Shown here one piece after another: positions 22,343 through 30,165 of a stretch of DNA of 30,165 nt (within the stretch, counting starts at the first letter, position 1; each line of letters starts with the position of its first letter). The position numbers and the translations under genes were made by a program. Origin of the DNA: JAKQHY01 sp034429475 (GTDB lineage Bacteria; Chloroflexota; Anaerolineae; B4-G1; SLSP01); NCBI GenBank assembly GCA_034429475.1, contig DAOUGD010000338.1:1-30165 (forward strand), in the 5' to 3' direction. The notes below the pieces were generated by a model that was given only the letters and a program-made list of their open reading frames with translations, did not search any database and was not told the DNA's origin.

Positions 22343-22993
22343 TACTGTCACAACGATACCCCCCTCCTCCGTCACGCCGAGGTTGGCATAGCGTCCGGCT
22401 TCGCTCCGCCAGCGCAGATTGAAGCCCCAGCCGTGCCAGTCCCACACAGAAAGGGTGCGCTGCGCGGCGTCCAGACCGGCGCCGGGCTGCGCCGATTCCA
22501 GCACGACTAGCTCTTCCACGCCGTCGCCGTCCACGTCCGCCAGCGCGACTTCGTGAATGCCCTGGGACACGGCGGAACCGCCCCAGATCACCTTGATCGC
22601 GCCGCCGCGATGTGCGATGATGAAGGGATGGCTGGTGAGGACGCCCGTTTCGTCAGGCTTCCAGAGCGCCGCCAGGAGTTCGTAGCGCCCGTCGTCGTTG
22701 GGATCGCCCAGGGCCACGTCCACCACGCGCCACGCCGGATCGCTGCACCAGATTTCGACGCCGTCTTGCAGGATGCGGAGGGCGTCATCCTCGCGCCGGA
22801 TGGTCTCCGGGACGCCGTCGCCGGTCAGGTCAAGCGCGCCTTCGGTGAAGGGCGCGCTCGCGCTGTCGGCCGGCGGATCAACGGCCCAACAGGTCTGCCG
22901 GTCGCAGGCGAAGCCCACCTGCCGCGCAGGACGCGACAGGCAGGCCAGGAGTGTCAGCAGCACCAATGAAAGAAGCGGGATTTTCAAACGCAT
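22322..22993 (-). CDS. Lipoprotein with FG-GAP/VCBS-like calcium-loop repeats
   Basis: The 223-residue product starts with a lipoprotein signal (MRLKIPLLSLVLLTLLACLS), with Cys18 as the lipidation site. Three Asp-rich repeats follow: DLTGDGVPETI, GDPNDDGRYELLAA and ADVDGDGVEELVV. These are the FG-GAP/VCBS-type loops found in extracellular proteins and thought to bind calcium. No enzyme motif is seen. It is the 3' partner of the DUF3160 lipoprotein gene, 117 bases upstream on the same strand with a repeat element between them. The last codons (VEVAEIL) are encoded within an arm of the hairpin at 22307-22342, so the repeat seems to supply the C-terminus. The function is unknown; a surface partner of the DUF3160 protein is inferred. 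Confidence 0.82.
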   Translation of the reverse strand: MRLKIPLLSLVLLTLLACLSRPARQVGFACDRQTCWAVDPPADSASAPFTEGALDLTGDGVPETIRREDDALRILQDGVEIWCSDPAWRVVDVALGDPNDDGRYELLAALWKPDETGVLTSHPFIIAHRGGAIKVIWGGSAVSQGIHEVALADVDGDGVEELVVLESAQPGAGLDAAQRTLSVWDWHGWGFNLRWRSEAGRYANLGVTEEGGIVVTVEVAEIL

Positions 22994-23015
22994 CGTGAAT
23001 ACCCCAGGAAACTAC

Positions 23016-23106
23016 TTGCACCGCAGAGAACGCTGAGTTCGCAGAGATGGGGTGCGTTGCGCGCAACGCCAATTTCTCGGCGTGCTCGGCGGACTCTGCG
23101 GTGCAA
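23016..23106. repeat. Inverted pair of short-repeat blocks around a 16-bp palindrome
   Basis: TTGCACCGCAGAG (23016-23028) and its exact reverse complement (23094-23106) bound the element. Inside, degenerate AACGCTGAG/TTCGCAGAG-type units run in opposite directions. The centre is the perfect palindrome GCGTTGCGCGCAACGC (23054-23069). Confidence 0.75.
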
Positions 23107-23110
23107 AGAC

Positions 23111-25843
23111 TCACCACGCGGGCCGCGCATCCGCGACGACGATGCGCGTGACGATCCACCGGTCGCCGGAGCGTTCCAGGGTGTAGGTGACGTCCAGGGT
23201 GTAGGGGCCGCGCGCGCCGATTGCCTGCATGTCATTCTCGTCGCCGGTGTCGGCGGGATGCGCGTCGCGGCCGTAGGCGTAGAGCGTGTCCTGCCAGGTC
23301 TCGCGCACCGTCACCACCGCCAGCGTCTCGGATTGCCGGTCGAAGGAGCGATAGTCGGTCCCCATCCATTGCCGCCCCTCGAAGTGTTTCTCCGCTCGCA
23401 GCGCGTCTATTTCGGCGACGATGAAATCCACCGCCGCGCCGCCCGCCAGCGAGTTATACTCGGACGCGACGTATTGCGTGTCCAGGTAGAAGACGGCGCT
23501 GACCCAACCGCGCTGGCAGGCGTAGATCGCTGCCTGCAAGTCGGAATATTCGCCCTCCGGCGTGTAGAAGCTCCCGATCCAGGCGGGTTGCGCCGGCGCA
23601 GCGCCATCATCCAACATCCCCTGCCACTTCTCATCGGTCAGGCGGTCCTCGGCCGGCCACTGGAACTCGTAGTACGAGAAGATGCCGCCCTTGGCGACCT
23701 GCAGGCGCAGGCTGCCGTCCGCTTCGACCAGGGGGACGACGACGTGAATCTCGCTGACGCGCCCGACGCCCACTTCCAGCACGGTGGGGTTGGGGATGCC
23801 GTCGTTGTCGGGATCGGGGTCGGTGGCGACGTCGGCAATGATCGCGGCCTGCGGGTCTTCTTCCATGTAGACGATGTCGCCGGATTCCCCGCCCGTGTCG
23901 GCGGAGGCCATCACCAGATGTTCCAACTCGCCGCCGTAGTAGCGGATGCGCTGGTGTTCCTCCTCGGTGAGTGGGATGCCGGCCAGTTGCTCTTCCGCCA
24001 TCGTCTTGAGCGCCAGCGCCAGTTCCTCAATGCGTGCGAGGCTGTCAGCGTCCGACTCTCCCAGGAGGCTGCGGGAGGCGAGTCCCTCGCGGGTCATCGC
24101 GGCCAGTGCGGCCAGCCGGGCGTAGAACTCCGGGACCGGCTCCACGTAGCCGCGCGCCGGCAGCGGATCGGGCGGGGTGGGCATCCAGCCGGCGCCCATC
24201 TCCGCGTAGGTCTGCTTGGCGTAGAGGATGGTGTCGTGCTTCAGTTCCGCCCAACTGCCCAGGGCGGTGTGCAACTGTTTATCCCGCCACGCCATGGACT
24301 GCATAAAGGCGGGGTAGTCCGCGCCGGGCGCTTCCAGGAGCGGGTAGAAGGTGTAGAGCCAGGCGTTGTAGACCGTCTCCGTCCAGTCGTCCACCGTGAG
24401 GCCGCCGGTCCAGGCGCGCATCTTGTCCATTTGCAGCGTGTAGCTGATGTAGCCAGTGTCGCCCATCGCATCCAGCAATTCATAGGCGCGCTCCGACCCC
24501 ATCGCGGCGAAGAGGTCCAGCCCCTTGGGCAGGCCCCGGCGCTGGCCGTTGGTGATGGCTACGTTGCGGTAGATGAGCTGGCGGAAGATGTAGGCGTCGG
24601 GCACGAAGCGCTGGCCCATGAAGCGGAGGCCCTTGGTCTGCGCGGTTTCGTCATCCGCAGCGGCGATGACCAGGCCGAGGATGCGCGGCGCGGGCAGCGC
24701 GTCGGTGGCGGCGATGAAGGTGTCCAGGCGGGCGTCGTCCGCCAGCGTCGTGAGCGCCGGGTTCTCGCCGTAGACGGCATCCATCACCGGCAGGTAATCG
24801 AGCGCGGTGAGGTCGTCGCTGCGCCCGACGAGGAAGGCGGTGGGGTCGTAGAGGTCGGCCCAGGCTTCCAGCGCGGGACGTCCCTCTACTTGGGTATTTC
24901 GCAATGCCTGCACCAGCAGCAGCGCGGAGCGCGTCTCGGCCCGGCCCACGTTGGCGTCATCGGTCTTCAGGCGGAAGGTCATCCGCCCGTACCACATCAT
25001 GCTCTTGAAGTAGGCTTTCAGCGCGTCGCTGCGCGTGTAGTGCCCGCGCGGGATGTACTGCGTGTAATCCTCGCCAAAATCCAGGCCGGGGAAGATGGGG
25101 GAAGGGAGAATGCCGGCGGTGGATTCGACGTTGGCGATTTCGGCTTCCGCCAGGGCGGCGGCGTAGTCGGGGATGGGGAAGTCGGCGTCGGCAAGTCGCC
25201 CACTCACGGCGATGAAGGCGGCGGTGCGCAGGGCCGCATCTTCCCACGGGGTGCCGCGCAACTGCTGGTACTGCGCGTCCGCTTCGACGATCAGCGCGCG
25301 ATTGAGGGATTGCAGCAGCGGGTAGAAATATTCGACTTCGGCGGTGCGCAACGTTTTGTCGAACATCAGGTGATAGACGTGCAGCAGCGAGTCGCTGGTG
25401 ATAAAGATGGGGACGTTGGCGTAGCGGGCCTTCTCGTAGACGGTGAAGAATTCCTTCTCTTGCAGGCCGGGGCTGGCGGCGACGCCGTCGCGGGCGAGGC
25501 GCGCGAGCTGATCCGCTGACAGCGGCATGGCGATGTGGACGTTGCTCAAGTCGGGGGCAATGGCGGGCTGGTCGAGCGCGGGGGCGCCGCCGACCGGTTG
25601 CGGGTTGTACGCGGCGAAGACCGACTTGGCGCGCGGCGCAACGGTGGGGAGATCGAGCGCCGGGGTAGCGGTGGCATCCGGCGGCGCGGTAGTGGCCGTG
25701 GCCGGCGGCGCGGTGGGGGTGGGTGGCGGCGCGGTGGTAGGGGCTGTCGTCGTCGGGGTGGACAGTTGACAGCCGCCGACGGTCAAGGCTAATGTTAATG
25801 CGAGCAAGGTCATCCGCCCGATAGTGCTGGAACGAGTTTTCAT
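23111..25843 (-). CDS. DUF3160-family lipoprotein
   Basis: The 910-residue product starts MKTRSSTIGRMTLLALTLAL with lipobox VGGC (Cys25), then a Thr/Pro/Ala linker (about 28-65) and a long globular region that I recognise as DUF3160 (FITSDSLLHVYHLMFDKTLR, MWYGRMTF, DYTQYIPRGHYTRSD). Function is unknown for this family, which occurs as large cell-surface lipoproteins in Chloroflexota and some other phyla. The C-terminal part (about 700-905) differs in style and contains IVTRIVVADARPAW at the end. The frame is open 96 codons further upstream, but AAGGAG seven bases before the ATG at 25843 and the lipobox distance fix the start. A promoter candidate lies at 25974-26003. The FG-GAP lipoprotein gene follows and is probably co-transcribed. 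Confidence 0.88.
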   Translation of the reverse strand: MKTRSSTIGRMTLLALTLALTVGGCQLSTPTTTAPTTAPPPTPTAPPATATTAPPDATATPALDLPTVAPRAKSVFAAYNPQPVGGAPALDQPAIAPDLSNVHIAMPLSADQLARLARDGVAASPGLQEKEFFTVYEKARYANVPIFITSDSLLHVYHLMFDKTLRTAEVEYFYPLLQSLNRALIVEADAQYQQLRGTPWEDAALRTAAFIAVSGRLADADFPIPDYAAALAEAEIANVESTAGILPSPIFPGLDFGEDYTQYIPRGHYTRSDALKAYFKSMMWYGRMTFRLKTDDANVGRAETRSALLLVQALRNTQVEGRPALEAWADLYDPTAFLVGRSDDLTALDYLPVMDAVYGENPALTTLADDARLDTFIAATDALPAPRILGLVIAAADDETAQTKGLRFMGQRFVPDAYIFRQLIYRNVAITNGQRRGLPKGLDLFAAMGSERAYELLDAMGDTGYISYTLQMDKMRAWTGGLTVDDWTETVYNAWLYTFYPLLEAPGADYPAFMQSMAWRDKQLHTALGSWAELKHDTILYAKQTYAEMGAGWMPTPPDPLPARGYVEPVPEFYARLAALAAMTREGLASRSLLGESDADSLARIEELALALKTMAEEQLAGIPLTEEEHQRIRYYGGELEHLVMASADTGGESGDIVYMEEDPQAAIIADVATDPDPDNDGIPNPTVLEVGVGRVSEIHVVVPLVEADGSLRLQVAKGGIFSYYEFQWPAEDRLTDEKWQGMLDDGAAPAQPAWIGSFYTPEGEYSDLQAAIYACQRGWVSAVFYLDTQYVASEYNSLAGGAAVDFIVAEIDALRAEKHFEGRQWMGTDYRSFDRQSETLAVVTVRETWQDTLYAYGRDAHPADTGDENDMQAIGARGPYTLDVTYTLERSGDRWIVTRIVVADARPAW

Positions 25844-25973
25844 GGTGATTCTCCTTTCATACGAACAGACACGTGATTTTGAGTAGCGCAATAGACATGC
25901 ATTGGCGCTGATCCATTCATCGAGTATGTCGGGCAAGGGGGAAAAAGGTAACAGACTAGTGAACCCATCCGCC

Positions 25974-26003
25974 AGTATACACGGTTTTTGGGGAATGTAG
26001 CAA
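25974..26003 (-). promoter_or_regulatory. Promoter candidate for the lipoprotein operon
   Basis: On the minus strand TTGCTA (25998-26003) is 18 bases from TATACT (25974-25979). The 341-base gap 25844-26184 holds this, the divergent promoter at 26080 and an otherwise featureless leader. Confidence 0.5.
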
Positions 26004-26079
26004 CTTTGGGGACGAATTTCGAGTAAAATTGTAAGATGATTATTTAGCTTTTCCCTAAACTTCTCAAATAGCGCAGTTA

Positions 26080-26088
26080 TGCTATAAT
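26080..26088 (+). promoter_or_regulatory. Extended -10 promoter for the mosaic secreted protein
   Basis: TGCTATAAT (26080-26088) is a perfect extended -10 box. No good -35 lies 16-18 bases upstream (nearest TTCTCA, 26061-26066). The leader would be about 90 bases. Confidence 0.7.
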
Positions 26089-26184
26089 CCTCGTCCGTTT
26101 GGCTTGTACAGATAAGGCAGATTAGCAACATCTTTGGCCTCCGAATCGTGCAGCCGTAAATCTTGATTCCAACGAGAGGGAGTT

Positions 26185-29100
26185 ATGTTCAAAAAAACAA
26201 TGCGGATGATAAGTTTAGTGATATTGGGTTTATTGATCTGCGGCAGCGCGGCAAGCGCCGCCGACACGCCACCCGGCGCGGTTTCACCGACCCATGACGC
26301 TGACTTCCAGCCCGGCGAAGTGCTGTTCCAACCGGCGGCGCCGTCTCAGGACTATACACCGATGGCAGTTCAAGCGGCAAACATCCTGCCGTGGAGCAGG
26401 CTCGTATTCCAGTCATATCGTGATGGTAACTGGGAAATCTACACGGCCAACGACGACGGCTCTGCCGTACAACGCGTGACCAATCACGCCGCAATGGACA
26501 CCTATCCGCGCCTCAACCGGGGAGCAACGCGACTGGCGTTTGTTTCCAATCGCAGTGTTGGCAACTATGAAGTGTTTGTGACAGACATTGATGGTTCCAA
26601 TGGACATCGGTTGGCCAGCAACCCGGCGAATGATTACAACCCGGCCTGGTCGCCGGATAGCAACCGGATTATCTTCAATAGCTATCGGGATGGGCAATCC
26701 GAGCTCTACGTGATGGATGCCGATGGCGCGAACCTGACCCGTCTCACGTTTGATGGCGGCTATGACGGCGGCGCCATTTGGTCGCCGGATGGAAGCAAGA
26801 TCGCCTTCCGTTCGGACCGCAGCGGTGGAGCGGCCATTTGGGTGATGAATACTGATGGCAGCGCCCCGACAATTCTCGCAACACAGCCCTATGCTGAAAA
26901 CCCGGCGTGGTCGCCAGACGGCACGCAGATTGCGTATGACGCCGACGGCAACGGCGACGGCTGGCAAGAGGTGTGGGTGATGAACAGCGATGGGACGAAT
27001 CAGCGCCAGGTCTACGATCCGGGCGAGCCGACGGCCGACGCCTGGGTGCGGAGTTGGTCGCCGGATGGGCGGTACATCGCCTTCACCCGCATCAATTTCG
27101 TCCAATACTACGGGAACTGGTATTGGTCGTATGCCTACCTGGACGCCATCGCCCCGCAGACCGGCGCGCTCGTGCGGTTGAATAGCTCGGATACTGAGTG
27201 GTATCCTGATTGGCAGACGACTGACATCACCGCACCCACGTCTCAGCTCAACCCGTTGCCGGTGGAATCACCCTCGCCGATCGCGGTAAGTTGGTCCGGC
27301 ACCGATGTAGGTGCGTCTGGTCTGGGCGGCTACACCGTGCAAGTGAAAGATGGGGCAGAGGGCGTCTGGACGAATTGGCTTACAAGAACATGGGAAACGG
27401 CGAAGGCTTATCCGGGCATTGGTGGGCATACGTACTATTTTCGGTTGATGGCGCGAGATTATGCAAGCAATGTGAGCGCCTGGAGTGCGGAAAGGGTCAC
27501 TAGAGTAGAAACCTATCCCCCTCAGAGTCACGCCAACACCCTGCCGGCGTACACACGCTATGAGTACGAAGGTTTTCCAGTCTCCTGGTCTGTGACCGAT
27601 CCTGGGAGATCAACCATCCAATCCTTTGAGGTCCAATATCGGGTTGACAATGGCGCCTGGAGAAGCTGGTTGGTTAACCCGGCTGGTTCATCGGCTCTCT
27701 TTCAGGGCGCAGCCGGACATACGTATGCCTTCCGCACAAAAGCCGTTGACAGTGCGCAAAACGCGGAATTATGGCCCGAAGGCGATGGTGACACACAAAC
27801 AACACTTTACATATGGGGGATTACCGGCAAGGTGCTGGATAATGCCGGCACACCGGTTTCTGGGGCAACGATTTCTACGACACCGGCCGCAATGAAGGTC
27901 TTCACCGGCTCGCTTACCGGTGATTATGCGGCTTATGTCGTGCAAAGCACCGACTGGTATACTTTCAACATAGGGAAGCCGGGATATGGGATCCTCCCGG
28001 CGACCACTTTCCCGTTAGCTACGGATGCCGGGTTGGATGTGGTATTGCCGCCGGTGGATAATGTGATCCGAGATTGGGGGTTTGAGAGTGGCAGTCTTAA
28101 TAATGCGGATTGGCAATCGGATAGACCTGCTAGGCTCGCAAGAGCAGAAAATTTAGACACGACGTCTGGAGAAGCCCGCATCATCACAGATGTGGTTCAC
28201 ACGGGACATTACGCTACGGAGATGGGATCAACCCAAGTTATGGACGATCTCACACTGATTTATGACGACCATCAAACTGGGTATATAGGAACTTCATGTA
28301 TGGTCCAATTGTCAGATGGCACACTCCACATACTATGGCCTGAATCTCCATGGACCGGCGGACAAAACATCTTGTATTACATGTCACGTAATTCACAAGG
28401 TATCTGGTCTACACCACAAGGGTTAACAATTGATCAAACCCGAGGAGGATTGCAATGTACTGTAGGACTCGATGATGCAATCCATGTAGTTTTTAATACC
28501 AGTGACGTTTTCTATATGCGACGAGATTCCAATGGTACCTGGTCCGAACCACTGAATATTTCGAATGATACCTATAGTTCCGAAGTTTCCAGTATCGCAG
28601 TTGATGCTTCTGGAAAAGTTCATGTGGCCTGGCTCAATCAATACGAGTCAAGTATTGACAGCTATGGGTTTTACTACACACAGCGTAGTCTGGATGGAAA
28701 TTGGATCACTCCTTATAAAGTATCGGGGAATTATGATGTCGTATACAGTGCTAATATGTCACTCGATACACAGGGTATGGTTCATTTTTTGTGGAGCGGA
28801 AACGATTTCTGGTATCGCTATTTGAACGCACAGGGACAATGGGGGCAAATAAGTTTTATCGCTGATAATGCCTCTCACTTTGAAACAACAATGGGTACTA
28901 ACGGCACGCTCCATGTGAAATGGCATATCTATGATGGTGGTAGTGGCACTTGGTATACCTATTACACGCGGAAGTCACTCAATGGTTCTTTCTCTACCCC
29001 AATTCGGATCCCAGAGTATATATCCGGTCTTTTCCTGGCCTATCAAGACCTTGCCTACATTTTTTGGACAGGCGCGGACTCACTCTGTTATGTTTCAACG

Positions 29101-30111
29101 GACGGTAAAGAATTCACAGCATCAGAACTACCGGGGCCAGCAGACTACTTTTTAAACGGCACAGTTGACAATAATGGTGTATTGCACGTAATTTGGGGAT
29201 ACAAGGGAAGCCTCTATTATGCGTATTGGCATCCTACACTAGGGCAGAGTGCTCCCCAAGCTATAGCCCCCCTACCTCCCCAAGATAGCACCTGGTTTTT
29301 GACAAAAATAATAGCTGATGATATCCAACAGTTGCATTTATTACGATTTACTGATACCCAACTGTACTATTGGGGGCCGGCATTAGCCCCTGAATCCGAA
29401 GATTATGCAGTCGCACAGGTTGTAACTTCACCTTCAACCATAACACATCCGGTTCTGTCTTACTTCTACCGACTTGGCGGGAGTGAAGCGAACAGTGATT
29501 CCGGGCTTATGGTTCAGGTTGAGGATGGCCTGGGCACCGCCACACTCTTCACCACCACGCAAAATAGCCTTTCATGGCAACATCAGACAGTGGATATGCG
29601 CCCCTGGCAGGGACAATCCATTACCCTGACTTTCAAATTGCATCAATCGGCCAACACCACCTATGCCTATGCTTACCTTGATGAAGTCTCGCTTGGTTCA
29701 GCAAACCCGGATATATGGGTTTCGGGCGGAGGCACTTTGGAAACAGGGGGCGACTCCCTGGTTTACACTATCCATTACGGCAACCGTGGCGGCGCCCCCG
29801 CCGACAACGTACGCATCGCGTACCTACTGCCGCCAGAGCTGACATTGATGGACGCCACTCCCCATCCCATTACCGAGACGGCGCAACTCCCAGCGTGGCT
29901 CTGGGACGTGGGCACGCTGCCCGCCAACAGCGGCCCCTTCACCATCGTCCTGACCGCCACCGTCGCCCCCACCGTCCCGATGTTCAGCACGCTGGTCAGT
30001 ACCGCCAGCATCACCTCAACATCGCCGGAATTGGAATTGGCGAACAACACCGCCATCATCCACACCCTGGTCGCGTACCAGCTCTACCTGCCGTTGGTGA
30101 CGAAGAACTGA
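26185..30111 (+). CDS. Large mosaic secreted protein: PD40 propeller, Fn3-like repeats, nested beta-propeller, YLPLV tail
   Basis: The 1308-residue product has a signal peptide (1-25, ending ASA-A). Residues about 70-330 are TolB/PD40 propeller repeats (SYRDGNWEIY; WSPD at 26650, 26779, 26911 and 27056). About 350-540 holds two Fn3-like domains (SWSGTDVGASGLGGYTVQVK). A carboxypeptidase-regulatory-like domain (ITGKVLDNAGTPVSGATIS) is near 545-615. Residues about 630-690 and 1070-1175 look like two halves of one jelly-roll domain (DWGFESGSL, HTGHYA; then AQVVTSPSTITHPVLSYFY, ITLTFKLH, AYLDEVSLG). Between them are about eight units with a DGTLHILW-type strand. A DUF11-like module (VSGGGTLETGGDSLVYTIHY) and LYLPLVTKN end it. 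The start has GAGGGAG. It has no visible catalytic motif; extracellular binding or adhesion is inferred. Confidence 0.9.
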   Translation: MFKKTMRMISLVILGLLICGSAASAADTPPGAVSPTHDADFQPGEVLFQPAAPSQDYTPMAVQAANILPWSRLVFQSYRDGNWEIYTANDDGSAVQRVTNHAAMDTYPRLNRGATRLAFVSNRSVGNYEVFVTDIDGSNGHRLASNPANDYNPAWSPDSNRIIFNSYRDGQSELYVMDADGANLTRLTFDGGYDGGAIWSPDGSKIAFRSDRSGGAAIWVMNTDGSAPTILATQPYAENPAWSPDGTQIAYDADGNGDGWQEVWVMNSDGTNQRQVYDPGEPTADAWVRSWSPDGRYIAFTRINFVQYYGNWYWSYAYLDAIAPQTGALVRLNSSDTEWYPDWQTTDITAPTSQLNPLPVESPSPIAVSWSGTDVGASGLGGYTVQVKDGAEGVWTNWLTRTWETAKAYPGIGGHTYYFRLMARDYASNVSAWSAERVTRVETYPPQSHANTLPAYTRYEYEGFPVSWSVTDPGRSTIQSFEVQYRVDNGAWRSWLVNPAGSSALFQGAAGHTYAFRTKAVDSAQNAELWPEGDGDTQTTLYIWGITGKVLDNAGTPVSGATISTTPAAMKVFTGSLTGDYAAYVVQSTDWYTFNIGKPGYGILPATTFPLATDAGLDVVLPPVDNVIRDWGFESGSLNNADWQSDRPARLARAENLDTTSGEARIITDVVHTGHYATEMGSTQVMDDLTLIYDDHQTGYIGTSCMVQLSDGTLHILWPESPWTGGQNILYYMSRNSQGIWSTPQGLTIDQTRGGLQCTVGLDDAIHVVFNTSDVFYMRRDSNGTWSEPLNISNDTYSSEVSSIAVDASGKVHVAWLNQYESSIDSYGFYYTQRSLDGNWITPYKVSGNYDVVYSANMSLDTQGMVHFLWSGNDFWYRYLNAQGQWGQISFIADNASHFETTMGTNGTLHVKWHIYDGGSGTWYTYYTRKSLNGSFSTPIRIPEYISGLFLAYQDLAYIFWTGADSLCYVSTDGKEFTASELPGPADYFLNGTVDNNGVLHVIWGYKGSLYYAYWHPTLGQSAPQAIAPLPPQDSTWFLTKIIADDIQQLHLLRFTDTQLYYWGPALAPESEDYAVAQVVTSPSTITHPVLSYFYRLGGSEANSDSGLMVQVEDGLGTATLFTTTQNSLSWQHQTVDMRPWQGQSITLTFKLHQSANTTYAYAYLDEVSLGSANPDIWVSGGGTLETGGDSLVYTIHYGNRGGAPADNVRIAYLLPPELTLMDATPHPITETAQLPAWLWDVGTLPANSGPFTIVLTATVAPTVPMFSTLVSTASITSTSPELELANNTAIIHTLVAYQLYLPLVTKN
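28240..29395 (+). repeat. Eight-unit BNR-like propeller region, AT-richer than its flanks
   Basis: Codons for an LHVxW-type strand recur near 28321, 28478, 28616, 28778, 28906, 29050, 29179 and 29329, spaced 128-162 bases. The last and sixth units are weaker. Base composition is visibly lower in GC than in 26185-27240 or 29700-30111. Confidence 0.7.
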
Positions 30112-30139
30112 ATTCTCAACAATGTCCCTTCAGCATCAG

Positions 30140-30165
30140 GGGCAGACGCCGTGCGGCGTCTGCCC
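30140..30165 (+). terminator. Hairpin at the right edge, downstream of the mosaic protein gene
   Basis: GGGCAGACGCC (30140-30150) and its reverse complement (30155-30165) pair around GTGC. The window ends at the base of the stem, so a U-tract cannot be judged. It lies 28 bases after the stop. Confidence 0.6.

Noticed and set aside
23057..25519. Long plus-strand open frame (820 codons) opposite the DUF3160 gene
   Set aside because: It is antisense to a well-supported lipoprotein gene. Its composition is rich in Gly, Arg, Val and His without domain motifs, as expected from a GC-rich gene read backwards.
25844..26131. Upstream extension of the DUF3160 protein
   Set aside because: It would bury the lipoprotein signal 96 residues inside the protein, while a good ribosome site precedes the ATG at 25843.

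Overview
The window looks like chromosomal DNA from a member of the Chloroflexota, probably an Anaerolineae- or Caldilineae-like lineage. This is inferred from gene style and not from a marker tree. It is GC-rich overall. Two large secreted proteins end in the short tail YLPLV(S/T), which I associate with Chloroflexota exported proteins. There is also a CSLREA/beta-helix protein with DUF11 repeats, a SARP/BTAD-AAA-TPR regulator, a DUF3160 lipoprotein paired with an FG-GAP-like lipoprotein, and intergenic short tandem repeats with 8- and 9-base periods. No rRNA, tRNA, CRISPR array or complete insertion sequence was seen.

Layout. 1-4285: surface/secreted genes on the minus strand (a protein with a cut-short Fn3 domain; a beta-helix plus three DUF11 repeats; a small GTG-started ORF overlapping it). 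4474-8978: a SARP-family ATPase regulator followed 2 bp later by a YihY/BrkB membrane protein. 9185-11905: alaS, behind a clear promoter and a repeat-filled leader. 12062-19524: an apparent small-molecule biosynthesis and export locus. On the minus strand, reading 5' to 3', it has a MIF-like tautomerase, a Cys-nucleophile alpha/beta hydrolase, two adenylate-forming ligases and an acyl carrier protein, all tightly packed. Divergent from these is a type II thioesterase, and then (minus) a small DNA-binding-like protein with an MFS exporter. 19716-22262: an operon of membrane protein, winged-helix regulator, ABC ATPase and ABC permease behind a strong promoter overlapped by a palindromic operator candidate. 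22322-25843 (minus): the DUF3160/FG-GAP lipoprotein pair. 26185-30111: a 1308-residue mosaic secreted protein.

The most interesting unit is 12062-19524. Two free-standing adenylating enzymes and one carrier protein sit with a type II thioesterase and an exporter, which implies a carrier-bound acyl or aryl intermediate. The window holds no ketosynthase, condensation domain, acyltransferase or reductase. The tautomerase (a macrophage migration inhibitory factor homologue with Pro after the initiator Met) and the hydrolase (Cys where Ser is usual) are the likely unusual tailoring or bond-forming steps. The product cannot be read from the sequence.

The second notable item is the mosaic protein at 26185. 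An AT-richer eight-blade propeller-like region appears to have been inserted into the middle of a jelly-roll-like domain. Many intergenic regions carry hairpins, tandem repeats and a cloverleaf-like palindrome that look like dispersed repeat families.
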